From positions 3,903,241 to 3,967,240 of the forward strand of contig NC_062213.1 of assembly GCF_902686445.1 (NCBI RefSeq): a DNA stretch of 64,000 nt, in the 5' to 3' direction. This DNA comes from Sciurus carolinensis (Eukaryota; Chordata; Mammalia; Rodentia; Sciuridae). Position numbers and translations under genes: made by a program. Positions 48,501-60,032 of this stretch are shown piece by piece. Position 1 is the stretch's first letter, and each line of letters opens with the position of its first letter. The notes under the pieces are model-generated. The model was not told the origin of the DNA, searched no databases, and saw only the letters and a list, made by a program, of their open reading frames with translations.

Positions 48501-50393
48501 CAGTCGCCTGTCCTGTCCCCTGGCTTCCCTGATGTCCAGCCTGCTGTCTCTCTCTCAGTCCCCTTCCCTGTCCCCCTGCCCCGGTATTTATGGCTGCGTT
48601 ACGTGCCTGGAGCCAGCGACTGCTCCACCTGCAGGGAGGTTCCTTCCGTGCCTGGACTGTAGCCCGTCCTTCCCCCCTGAGGCTGTGAGCAGCCTTCCGT
48701 GCCATGCCGACTCTCCCTTGGCAGCCTGCCCGGGCACCTGCCCTTGGATAATTACCCTAGTGCTCCTTGACTATTGCAGTTGCATGGTGGCGACCATTTC
48801 GGAGGTTAGATGAGGGGCTGATGGGGCTTGCCTGGGGCCCCTTGGCCTGGGTGCTGATCTTGACCGTGGTGGACACGGCAGAGACGCGTGCCGTGCGCAG
48901 GAGGGGAGGACGCCCTGCAGCCCTTTGGAAAGCAGGCAGTGTGCTGCTTCAGGAAAAGGCATTTTCTGAGCCAAATTTATTGGCTGTTTTCACTCGTGAT
49001 GAAAACTGCTGGGGGCAGTGCTACCCACCTGTCCTCAGCAGCTGCCACCCATCCTTCTAAGTCTGCCTCTTCAGGGCACACCTGCGTGTGGTGGCCATGC
49101 TGCCATTTGAGAGGGCAGTTCTGCCAAGGACCGCTGGCCAGACTGAGACTGTTGCTCAGGTGGAGCTCACTTCTTCTCAGTAAGTGCCAGTGACCCGACG
49201 CCACGTGCTGAGACTGAGCAGGATCGTGGCCTTGTCACTGCAGAGATGGCTTTGTGGTCTGTGCCCGCAGTGGCCCGAGACAGCCACCCGGGAGTGGGTT
49301 CAGCTGGTCACCTTCTTCAGCTTTCTTTACCTCCTCGCACCACCCCCACGTTCCGCATGGGCCTGTACTTGACGGGACACTGCTGGAATGGAACTGTGGG
49401 ACTCACGTGTCCGGTTAGCACACTGCCTGGAGGGTGGCACCAGGCAGGAAGCAGACTGGCACAGCACTCTTCTGCTGCCCGCTCCTCCCCAGGTGCACCG
49501 GGCTGTTCTGTGTGTGCAGATGCACAAAACCACCACGGCCTCCTGCCACACTGGACAGAAAACCTCCTCTGCAGAGTGCCGTGTGCGTGCCCCCTTTTAA
49601 ATTCGCACATGCTGGAGGATGTGTCTGCTTCCCTCCCGTCCCAGGTCTGTCTCAGGCCCCTGTGTACATGCCACAGCGACCAGTTTCCAAAGCAAGTCCT
49701 TTCCTCTCCTCCAGCTCTTCTCCTTCCCCAGCACGTCCTCCATGGTCTTCCTTCCTTTCCTCAGCTGCCATCACACCACGGTGGCTCCTGCCTGGCCTCC
49801 CTGCCGAGTCCTCTTCCACTGATTTCTGTGTGTGGGGCACTGGCTTTGGGGCTTGGTCCCTGGTCTTCTTGTCACTTTGCTCCCTCTCAGTCCCAGGCCC
49901 TTAAATGCCATATTAAAACATACACTTGCCTCTCTGCATTCGCAGACCTGTGTCCCTGTCCCTTCAGCTGGTTTTAAACACCCACACTGCAAGCGGCCCT
50001 GTCCACGCTGGCGGTGCACAGTGGCACCCTCCTTGTTGTGTGTGAACATCAGCGCCTTTCCTGTGCTCTGTGCTTTGGGTGGTTTTGCTACTGTGTTTGA
50101 TACTGTGCTGCTGCTGCGTTTCAGGTCCCAACTCCTCAGCAGGGAGGGTTCTCTGGGGGCTTCTGGGCAGCCAGGGGCATTCCTGTTGCCGCTGAGCCCC
50201 GTCTGCCCATTGCCTCTGGCAGCAGCGTGGCTGACTCCGTGTGTACAGAATGTGGCCTTACTGTGTTCTTGGTGACGTCGGGTTGGACCCCTTTTCTTTG
50301 TGTCTGTTTACCAGTCATAGCTCTCATGTGAAGCTCTTTTCAGGTCTTCCGGTGCCTCCCTATCTCTTGCCGCATGTGATTTTCACTAGATGT

Positions 50394-50416
50394 GGGTGGG
50401 TTGGGTTGGGTGGGGG
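50394..50416 (+). other. G-quadruplex motif
   Basis: Five G-runs (3, 3, 3, 3 and 5 bases) are separated by T, TT, TT and T. The loops are very short, so a stable parallel quadruplex is predicted on the sense strand and in the pre-mRNA. The surrounding sequence is unique intron. Confidence 0.75.
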
Positions 50417-52329
50417 TAGCGTCCTGGCCGTGATGCCAGGTGAGGGCCGAATGCTCTGTGATGCTGATTAACTATTTTGCCCAAGGTGACCAAGTTCTGC
50501 AGGACAAAATGCAGCTGCTGACCCACCTGGGGCACAGATGCAGCTGAACGTAGAGGTGTCTGTGCCGCACCAGACCTGGATGGCGGGCTTGTGGGTCAGG
50601 ACGGCTCCCCATAGCACTGCCGTTGACCCAGGCTGAAGCTGCTCTATCGGGACCATCTGTTTTAGACATTGTAGGATAGATCTCCTTGGCATGGTCTGAA
50701 ATTCGAAGCTGTTGCTGGAACCCTGAGAGGTATGTTTACCTGAGGGAGGGTTAGCTCCAGATGACGTGCGCGAACTCACAGGGTGGCGTGGGGCTCGCTG
50801 GGCCTGGCTGCACTGGCAGCCTCTTGGGGGCTGCGCAGCGCCTCCCTCTCGGTACTGCCCTCTCCCGGCCCACACCATCCTTCCCCCACTGGCCTGCCCT
50901 TCTCATGCCCCCACCGTGCGGGGGTTTCTCGGCTGCTTCCTCAGTGCCCACCCTCTGCCTTGCCTTTTTCAAATGTGGGCTGGCTTTCCTCCCAGGTGGG
51001 CAGTTTTGGAGCAATGGACCCATCCTTTATGGCCGTCCCAAGATCCCTCTCTTGATAAACGGTCTCCGAAGCTGGGCCAGTCAGGGAGGGCGAGGCTGAG
51101 TGAGGGGCTGGGTTTGAGCCCCGGGGAGGAAGGGCTCTCCTTCCCCCACAGGTTCGGAGGAGAGGCATGAGGCCAGGGAGCAAGGCTCCCCCGTGTCCCG
51201 TGAGAGCAGAAGCTGGGAGTGGCGCCCACGCTGAGGCCTGGGCCGTCCACCACTTCAGTGCCCTGGGTTGCTCGGCGTCTGAACCAGCAGCCTCCTTTCA
51301 CTGCTGCCTGCAAGACTGAGTTTTCAGGCACTGCAAGTGGTGGCGCGCCCCCCGGTGGCCCCAGATGTGACCTGGCGGTCCTCAGGCCACTCCGGGTAGA
51401 GTGCCTCTCCGCTTCCTCATGGTCAGCCATTTACTTGCTCCTCTGTTTATCATTAGATCTCCTAGGAGCGGGTCAGCTCCAGAGGACAAGGACCCTGTGG
51501 TAGGGCCTGTTGCAGAGACTCAGACCAACTCAACACTCCTGATGGGGTCAGGCTCCCCACCTTCTCCTAGGACCGTCTAGAGCACCTGGGCCGCCCGCCC
51601 ACCATGTTCGCCTGTCCCTGCAGTGTGGGTCTGGGTGTGCGGGCGTCTCCGCAAACTGTAGCTCACTGAAGTTGAGGCTGCTGCGTGAGAGCATCACCAT
51701 CTCTAGCCCCCCAGAGCTGGGGCGCGGGGAGTGGTGGCCGTCAGCCGCTCTCAGCTTCTCCATTCCGCTCCCTGCTTCAGCACCCAGTCCCCCCTGGGCC
51801 AGCCTGTTCCTGGCTCTCTTCCTGACCACCCCTTCCTTGCCATTTCCCTAGGAGCTTCCTCCTGGAGTTGTAAGCCACAGAGCCTGACTCCTTCCTGTTC
51901 CTGCCTGTCTCCTGCTGCTCATCCCTCCGCCTGCACATCTCTGGGTTGGGAGTGTGGGGCTCCTGTGCTGTGTTGGCACCCTTCCTCTCCTGTGTCTCCT
52001 TCTGTCACAATTGCCTGTGGGCCTTTGCCCCCGCTTCTGCAGCAGGATTGTGCCTATCTTCATCGCATCCCTACAGCCTAGTCTCTGGCCAGGAGTATTG
52101 TTCAGGAACTGCTCACTAATGGCATAAACAATTTAAACAGCATGTAACAGGGCACTTAGAATTGGGTGGACATGCAGACATTTGAAGGAATGGAAAGAGG
52201 TGATATTAATTGTTGATTCCTGGTACCTCCATTGGCAACTGGAGATTTTATGTATATTCTTTGAAAATGGGTTTAACAGTGAGATGGTGAGATTCTATTA
52301 GTTTTTAGACACAAGTTTTCCAACTCCAT

Positions 52330-53475
52330 ATGAAAAGACCCACAAGCAGCTCCTACTAGTCATTCTGCATGCAGAAAGGTGAATTAGACCCGTACCTACA
52401 CCACATAGGAAATCAACTAAGAATGGTTGCAGACCTCAATGTAAGAGCTCACATTGTAAAACTTTTGGAAGGAAGTATAGAAGAAAATCTGTGTGACTGT
52501 AGGTTAGGCATCGTTCTAGGACTCCAAAAACACAACCGTGACAGTGAAAGTTGGTCAGTTGATCGTCATCCAAATCAAAACTTTTGTCTTTGAAAGACTC
52601 CATTAAGAAAGTGAAAATATAAGCCACAGACTGGGAGAAGGTATTTGTAAATCAAATGTCTGATGAAGACTTGCATGCAGAATATGTGAAGAACTCTTAC
52701 AGCTCATCAATAAGAAGACAACCTGACTAGAAAGATGGAGAAAGGATGTGAATGGACGTTTCACCAGAGAGATCATGTGACGGCTGGTCGGCACCTGAAA
52801 ATACATTCAGCATATTGGTCATCTGGGGACTGCATGCTGGAAACACTCCCCACCGGCTGGAATGCCTGCCTTGGAAGGAGACACCAAGCCCCGGAGAGCA
52901 CCGTTCATCTCCCCGGGGCTCTGAGAAGGTGCGGTTGTTTTGAACAAGGTTTGGCTATTTCTTAAAGAGTTTCACTGTGTCACATCGACCCAGGAACAGT
53001 GAGTGCTTCTTAGGTCTCCCGGAACACACGCGCGCAGTCCCACTGAGAGTGTGCGTGCGTCTTCGTGGTGGTTATCCAGGATGGCCCTGGCGAGGGCCTG
53101 CCGGCTGTGCTGGAGCTGCTGACGGCGGAGGGATTGTGTCAGTGCAGCAGTGTGCCGGTCAGCCGGGGCGGGGACAGGCCGCGGGGTACGCCCCCGTGCT
53201 CCTCAGCGCTGCTCACCAGAAGCAGCCAGGAGCGGAGGCTGTGTCGTGCATGGCTCTTCATGAGAAATGCCCAGATGGCCCGGGAAACAAGTGGTGGTTG
53301 CTGGGGCTGGAGGTGGCGGTGGGCATGGACACGAAACCAGCAGATGATTTTTTTGGCCTGGAATGGCGTGCACCTTGGCTGTGGCAATGGCAGCCTGACT
53401 CTACGCTTACTAAAAGCTGCCGAGTTGTGTGCTTCTCTGGCATGTGAAGAGTACTTGGTGAAACCGTTTTAAGGA
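52330..53475 (+). mobile_element. Old L1M-type fragment, ORF2 end and 3' UTR, sense
   Basis: 52370-52740 follows ORF2 3' order: CACATTGTAAAACTTTTGG, CTTTGAAAGACTCCATTAAG, AAGCCACAGACTGGGAGAAG and CAGAATATGTGAAGAACTC. 53200-53475 resembles an L1M 3' UTR: GTGGTTGCTGGGGCTGG, CTAAAAGCTGCCGAGTTGTG and GGCATGTGAAGAGTAC. The section between is GC-rich and less certain. There is no coding capacity. Confidence 0.7.
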
Positions 53476-55665
53476 GGGGCAGTGTCCCTGTGATGTTGTG
53501 GTAAGAAGTGTCCTATCTGCTTTCTGCCATGGTTTCTGGCCCTGGGCTCCTAGAACCCTCGGAATCTCTGGGATAATTGTCTTTGGTCTGCTTTCCAGGT
53601 GTCTGGTGGCAGGGCCCCTCAGTAGTCTCAGGATGGGGACAGGTCACCAGAAAGATGGAGGCAGGACTATCAGCTGCATCTGTGTCCAGGAGGGGAGAGG
53701 ACCTTAACAAAGCACTGGTCATCAGTGGCCAGTGATTCCATCGGTAACGCCCACCTAATAAAACACCCACAAACCCCAGAAGAACAGGGTGCAGGAGCCT
53801 CCTGAGGGCTAAGTACATAGAGGTGCCTGGGGGTGGCGTGTAGGAGGCCATGTGCGCTGGCCCCGCACCCTGAGCCCCTCCATGCCTCTTGCCTCTGCAT
53901 CTCTTCATCCGGTGCTCATCAGGAGCCTTTGCGCTGTCGTTCAGGATAAATGGGTAAACGCAATTGAAGCTTCTCCCTGAGTTCTGGGAGCTGCTCTGCA
54001 CATCAGTGGGGACCGAGGAGCTCCTGATGTGTAGTCGGCTGGGCCGAGTGTGGGCAGCAACCTCCCACCTGCAGTTGGCATCTGAAGTGGGGCAGTCTTG
54101 GGGACAAGCCCTCAGCCTGGGGTCTGACGCTGCCTCTAGGTAGAAGATGTGCTTCTGCTGATGGGTCCTGGAGGTGCAGTCCTGTCCTGTGGCTGGCCGG
54201 AGCCCTGCTCCTGCTCCAAGCTTTCCAGCACCAAGTAGCCTTGTGTTCCTTTGAATCCCTCTGGACCCTGTCCACCTGAGCTCCAAGTGCTGTGTGTCCT
54301 TAGGACTTGGTCCTGGCTCCTGGGCTCTGTTGCGCTTTCCCCTGGGGACAGCATCCAGTGTGAGTCACATGCATATATCTCCCCCTCAGAACTCCCACCC
54401 TGGCTTCAGGGTCAGGAACAAAACTGCCCCCCGTCCTCTCCAGTTTTATACCTGGGTGGCAACTTGAATTTAGTCCATTCAGAACCAGCTTCCAGCCTTT
54501 TTTTCTGTGGTCTTCTGCTTCCCAGTAAACGTACCGTGATTTAATTCTTGGATGTCTGACCTCCCCAACCAGAATGTGTTTTCGAGGAGAGCCATGACTG
54601 CTTTGTCACATTATATTCATGGCCCCTGAAACAGTGAAGGTGCTCAGTAACTATGGGAGACTGAGTGAGTGTGGTAAGGACCAGGGACCACACAGGAAAT
54701 GCTGCCTGGGGACCTGGGGTGGTGTGTGACTGGAACGGGGTGCTGGGAGATGTGTTGGAAGGTGTATTTAAGTCGCATTCTCCTGGGATGACCATGTCAC
54801 ATTTGTAAGGATGAGGTGACTGACCCGCCCCGGCTCCTGCCTGTGGGGCTGCTGGAGCCTCGGCAGGCGCTCGGTGCTCCAGGGGGGCCTCAAAGGATGA
54901 GCAGACTCACCAGGCGTGCGGAGGGGACAGAAGCGAGGGGAGAGGTGGTCTCCAGAGGGTGTGTCAAGTGGGAGAGTCACTGTGGTCAGCGTCCATACCT
55001 GGGCTCTGCTCCTGACTTCGTGACAGCGCCCACTGGGGACAAGCCTCTGTAAAGTGGGAATGAACACTCACGGGCGGATGCAGTCCTGGCCGTGGGCCTA
55101 AGACTACCCACACCTCTGGCCCCAGCCCTCGTCCTGTGCTCAGGTGGCCACGGAAAACCAGAGATGGATCCTCCAGGTCCTGTGACCGGTGCGACTCCCA
55201 CCGTGAGTGGCAGGACCCTCGGCCTCCCTGCGGCTAACAGAGGAGGACCCACTGCCGAGCACGTCCTGACCAGCATGTAGGTCAGCTGCCAAGAGAGCCA
55301 GTGCTTCTTGGCAGCTGCATGGCCCATGGTTCTTGCTAGCTTAGGGCCTCTGCCTGGAGGGCAGCGGTGAGTGTTTGTATCTGAAGAAAGATAGCCTCTG
55401 ATGCACAGAGAACTCTGTTGAGGGAAAAGAAGTACCAGCTTGCCCATGGTGACGAGGCCGTATCAGGGTTTAGGAGATACCCCTCCGTTCAGAAGGAGGT
55501 GTGTGACACTCAGGCGAGGAAGGCTGCCCTCTAAATGCAGCACAAGGGAGGCTTCGTAGTCCCAGGCAGAGTGAGGGGTCAGCATGTGAGAGGGACTCTT
55601 GCTAACTGGCCTGGTGGGGACAGCAAGGCTGGGAGATATGACCACGGTGAGCTCACAGCATTCTT

Positions 55666-55901
55666 TTCTTTGCTTTTTTTTTTTTTTTTTTTTTTTTGCT
55701 TCTTTTGGGGGTACTGGGGATTGAACTCAGGGCCACTTGGTCACAGAGCCACATCCCCAGCCCTATTCCATATCTTATTTAGAGACAGGGTCTCCCTGAG
55801 TTGCTTAGCACCTTGCTTTTAAGAGGCTGGCTTTGAACTCGCGATCCTCTTGCCTCAGCCTCCCGAGCTGCCGGGATGACAGGCATGTGCCACTGCGCCC
55901 A
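55666..55901 (-). mobile_element. B1-dID dimeric SINE with 19-bp target-site duplication, antisense
   Basis: A long T-run is followed by an ID half (GGTACTGGGGATTGAACTC, CACAGAGCCACATCCCCAG) and a B1 half (TAGAGACAGGGTCTCCCTG, GGCTGGCTTTGAACTCGCG, GGGATGACAGGCATGTGCC). The flanks are GTGAGCTCACAGCATTCTT (55647-55665) and GTGAGTTCACAGCATTCTT (55902-55920), with one mismatch in 19. This is the best-preserved full-length dimer in the window. Confidence 0.95.
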
Positions 55902-57160
55902 GTGAGTTCACAGCATTCTTGCCAAAACTGGGCGAGGCGCACTGAGGCAGGGCCCATGGAAGAGGCCTTGTTGAGCAGGGCCTACAGGAGCCTGTCTAGA
56001 GTTTGGTCTTTGTCAGAGCATAGTAAATACATCTGCACACGTGGATGCCACTCGCGGGGCTGGCGACTAGGCTCTCTGCAGCGCTTATTTTGGTGTCTGC
56101 TGCTTGGTCTTGAAGGCTGAAGGTGGGCAGGTGGTTGGGCCCCACCAGGCTAAGCTGGACCCTGCAGGGATGGCTGGAAGCCCTGCCTTGTTCCCAGCAC
56201 CTCTGACCTCTGCCATGGTGGTCCTGGGGAAGGCTGGTGCCTTTGCTTCTGCACCAAACATGCACCTGGCCAGGAGCAGCACTGAAGCAGAGGAGCTGGT
56301 AGGGGCCAGAGGAGCACAGCCTTGGGTGATGCGCTTGTGACCAAGCCCCCAACAGAGATGCCCAGCCCCTTCTGCCTCCAGAGCACACGCTGCGCTGACG
56401 CTGACGCAGCTCCACAGGAGGGCCCTGGAACTGTTGTTGCAGCTAGGCTAAGTGCACACGGTGCTGATGGTTTTAATTTCTGGTGTGAATCTCAAGTCCA
56501 TTTTCAGGAAGTGGAAGATAAATCACCATTGATAAAATGCGCTTCTTTTTTTTTCTTGTCTAGCATATTTGATATTTTACTTATTAGCACCTGGTGCAAC
56601 TTTTTGTTTTCTTCCTGGAAAGTCCATACTAATAGCTTTGGATGGGTTATACTGGAATAATCGGAAAGATAATTTTGCCCTACTTCCCTGTGTGATGTCA
56701 GAACATTGATCTGACATCATGTGATGCTTTCTGAGTGACCATGAATTATGCTGTGAAGAGAAGAAAACGTTCAATAAATATATGAAAAAATGTTCAACAT
56801 CTCTAGCAATTACTCTAAGATTTCATCTCACGACAATCAGAATGGCAATTATCAAGAATGCAAGCAACAACAAATGTTGGTGAGGATCTGGGGAAAAAGA
56901 CACACTCATACGTTGTTGGTGGGACTGTAGATTGGTGCAACCACTCTGGAAAGCAGTGTGGAGATTCCTCAGAAAACTTGGAATGGACCCACTATGTGAC
57001 CCAGCTATCCCACTTCTCGGTTTATACCCAAATGACTTAAAATCAGCATACTACATTGACGCAGCCACATCAATGTTTATAGCAGCTCAGTTCACAATAG
57101 CTAAACTATGGAATCAACCTAGATGCCCTTCAACAGATGAATGGATAAAGAAACTGTGAG

Positions 57161-57169
57161 ATATATATA

Positions 57170-57240
<71 letters not shown>

Positions 57241-57259
57241 TATATATACACACACACAC
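57161..57259 (+). repeat. (TA)n/(CA)n compound microsatellite inside L1
   Basis: Pure AT/TA dinucleotides, a CTCTCT interruption, then TA and CA runs. It lies at the point where L1 normally reads GTGGTATATATACAC, so it grew from a short TA-rich L1 seed. Confidence 0.97.
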
Positions 57260-57708
57260 GTGATGGAATATTACTCAGCTTTAAAGAAGAATGAAATTCT
57301 GGCATTTGCTGGTAAATGAATGGAGTTAGAGAATATCATGATAAGTGAAATAAGCCAAACCTGAAAAACCAAAGACTAAATGTATTCTCTGATATGCGGA
57401 AGCTAATTCACAATAACGGGGTGGGGGATAGGAAAGAATAGAGTTACTTTATATTAGGTAGAGGTGAATGAAGGGAGGGGAAGGGGAATGGGGGAAGGAA
57501 GAATAGTAGAGTGAAACAGACACTATTGCCTCATGTACATGTATGACTGCATGACCATGTGATCCTACAGTATGTATAATCGGAAAAATGAGAGTTTACA
57601 CTCCATTTATGTATGATCTATCAAAATGTATAAATGCATTCTACTCTCATGTACAACTAATTAGAACAAATAACATAAAAAATTTTTTTAAAGATTATAC
57701 TAGCCTAA

Positions 57709-57908
57709 GCTGAGTGTGGTGGTACACACCTGTAATAGCTTGGGAGGCTGAGGCAGGAGGATCACTCAAAACCAGCCTCAGCAAAAGTGAGGTGCTAAGC
57801 AACTCAGTGAGACCCTGACTCTAAATAAAATACAAAATAGGACTGGGGATGTGGCTCAGTAGTTGAGTGCCCCTGAGTTCAATCCCCGGTACCCCCCGCC
57901 CCCCAAAA
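57709..57908 (+). mobile_element. B1-dID dimeric SINE, sense, inside the transduced segment
   Basis: A B1 half (TGAGTGTGGTGGTACACACC, GGGAGGCTGAGGCAGGAGG) and an ID half (GACTGGGGATGTGGCTCAG, GAGTTCAATCCCCGGTACC). The flanks AAGATTATACTAGCCTAA (57691-57708) and AAGAATGTACTAGCTTAA (57909-57926) match at 15 of 18, so it inserted after the host L1 unit. Confidence 0.88.
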
Positions 57909-58164
57909 AAGAATGTACTAGCTTAAAAATCATGATTATAAACTATATAAAATATATTTAAAATAATTTAATAAACATAACAAAACTATTAATTGCATGT
58001 TATAGAAGAAAAATATCATTGAGATTAGATTATAAAACTATGAGGTATTAGAGTCAACAAAAACATTCTAACCTGACTAGTATATATTTTTATTTTCTGA
58101 AAGAATTAAAAAGAACTATAATTTCCACCATAATCACCCTGTTTCTTAGAAAACAAATCCTCTC

Positions 58165-58170
58165 AATAAA
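58165..58170 (+). promoter_or_regulatory. Poly(A) signal AATAAA of the inserted transcript
   Basis: AATAAA lies 17 nt before a run of 30 A residues. This is the spacing of a used polyadenylation signal and is what is expected if the insert was copied from a polyadenylated RNA. Confidence 0.7.
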
Positions 58171-58183
58171 ACTCTCTTCTTAC

Positions 58184-58219
<36 letters not shown>

Positions 58220-59876
58220 CAAAAACGTGAAGTTGTCTGTTCCTTTTATTTCCATTTGAAGTGGCTGGGGTTTGTGTCGGGAGTGTTCTCGTCCGCCCTC
58301 TGGGCTTGGCGGGAGTGTGGGTTCTCCGCGTCTTCCAGACACAGAGTGCACGGGCGGGAAGCTCTCTTGTGTACCCTCCATGTCTCCCAGGTCGAGTGCT
58401 GCACTGGATCCCTCAGGACGGGAGGCGACCTTGGGCCCGTCCGACTGTGCTGCAGGCTGAGGGAGGGCGGGGTGCTGTCGGCCAGAGTCTGCAGGAGCCG
58501 TGGGGCAACCCTGGCGGTGCCCCTGGTGTTTGTGGGCGGAGTACACGGTCCACAGCTCACTGGAGGTCTGTGCTGGGGAGGAAGCGTGGCCAACCTGAGA
58601 GGCCAGGCAGGCAGGGCAAGGCCAGGCCCTGTGGGAGCAGAAGGAGGAGGCCTGGTCCTAGAGGCAGAGGCAAGGGAGGCTTGGGGCTTGGAAGGTGCCA
58701 CTTGCCTTCCTCTTCTCAGGAAAGGGAGGAGGTGCTCTAGACAGAGGGCGTGAAGTTGGGGGTGAGCGGAGAGACCGACTTGGGTGGCTTTGGACTGAGA
58801 AATGGTTGTGCAGAGAAGCCGAGGTCGTCTGCCTCCCCGTTCATCCCTGAATTGCCTGGCAGGGAGCCTCAGGGCGGAGGGGTGGTGGGTTTTCTGGAGG
58901 TTGACAGTTACTGCCGTCCTGCTTTTCTCTCTGGGTGTAGTTTTGGGGCGTGGATCATCACTTCCTGCTTTTGTTTCCTTAGCTAGCCCAGCCTCTTCGA
59001 CCCTCTGTGCGTGTCCCTCTCAGGGCGCCCCTCACAGCGGCCAGCCTCCCCCGGTCTGCAGTGGGGCAGACAAGCCCCTCTGGGCACCAGCCCCATTCAG
59101 GAAGGCTGGGCTCACCCCGGGCTCTCCTGAGGCCACACGGGGCGGTAGGCTTCAGCACACATTCAGACCACAGCAGGGTGCAGGTGAGGGTCATGCACAG
59201 CCGTGCATGTTGTTGCCTCTCCTCGGGTCACGCCTGGGGAGTGGGGCAGCCTTCGCTCCTTCCCCGGCTTCCTCCTCTCCTCCAGGTGCCCTTAGCTGGG
59301 TGTGGATTTTGTTATTTTGTTCAAAAAAGACCTGGTCCTCAGGGACAGTAATCGCATTTCTAAAGAAAAACCTGAGAGATTACAGTGCCAGTCCCAGGCC
59401 CGCCCTCTAGGCCTGTGGAGTCAGTGTCCACACCCAGGGCCAGGAGTACCCTTCATGAGGACGCTGGTGCAGGTGGCCGGCAGGTGTGCAGCGAGGATGG
59501 CGAGTGGGCGTGGTAAGCAGTCATGACACGAAAGCCTCCCTAGGCTTCCCTATTTCTGAAGACCAGTCTCTCCTGTCCCCTTGGTTGTTATTTAACTGGT
59601 TAGGAGGTCACAGTCACTGCCCTGGCCACCCACAGGGGGATTTCTGTCTCCTTTCCTGATCTCCCAGGGTTGTGAGCTGTGCCCCAGCTGGGCCAGAGTT
59701 AGTGAGTGTTTCTACTGGAAAGCACGGGGGCTGCCATCCCAGCAGGCTCGCTTTACCCGGAGGACCAAGCTGAGCAGGGACACAGCCTGGTCTCCACCCA
59801 GCTGCACTTGCCTTAGCTCCTGTGTGAATCCCTGTGCTTGTCCATCACCTCTTAATTCCAGGTATTTAAATATATT

Positions 59877-59947
59877 TCCTTCCTCCCTCCCTCCCTCCCT
59901 CCTTCCTTCCTTCATTCCTCCCTCCCTTCCTCCTTCCTTCATTCCTT
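59877..59947 (+). repeat. (TTCC)n / (TCCC)n pyrimidine repeat
   Basis: An imperfect tetranucleotide repeat of TTCC and TCCC units is joined directly to the antisense SINE at 59948. It probably grew from that SINE's tail. Confidence 0.9.
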
Positions 59948-60032
59948 CCTATTGAACTCAAGGGTGCTTCATCCCTGAGCCAAGTCCCCAACCCTTTTTT
60001 ATTTTTCATTTTTGAGACAGGGTCTCACTAAG
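59948..60032 (-). mobile_element. Truncated B1-dID SINE, antisense
   Basis: An ID half (TCCTATTGAACTCAAGGGTG, CCCTGAGCCAAGTCCCCAACC) and only the first bases of the B1 half (TTTGAGACAGGGTCTCAC) remain. Confidence 0.8.

Larger units (their letters stand above)
56771..58217 (+). mobile_element. 5'-truncated L1 with probable 3'-transduced flank and poly(A) tail
   Basis: 56771-57690 is L1 3' sequence: AACATCTCTAGCAATTACTC, AATGGCAATTATCAAGAATG, GTTGGTGGGACTGTAGATTGG, TTATAGCAGCTCAGTTCAC, then a 3' UTR ending GTACAACTAATTAGAAC and a short A-rich end. An AT-rich non-L1 stretch follows, split by a SINE. It ends in AATAAA (58165-58170), 17 nt of spacer and 30 A residues (58188-58217). The flanks AGAAGAAAACGT (56759-56770) and AGACAAAAACGT (58217-58228) match at 10 of 12 positions. 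This suggests that one insertion spans the whole unit. Confidence 0.65.

Noticed and set aside
47998..48705. 235-codon antisense open frame
   Set aside because: GC-rich intron. The product is low complexity, without recognisable motifs or splice context.
53513..54286. 257-codon antisense open frame
   Set aside because: No domain or gene-like codon pattern was seen, and it starts just after an old L1 3' end. Best explained by chance.
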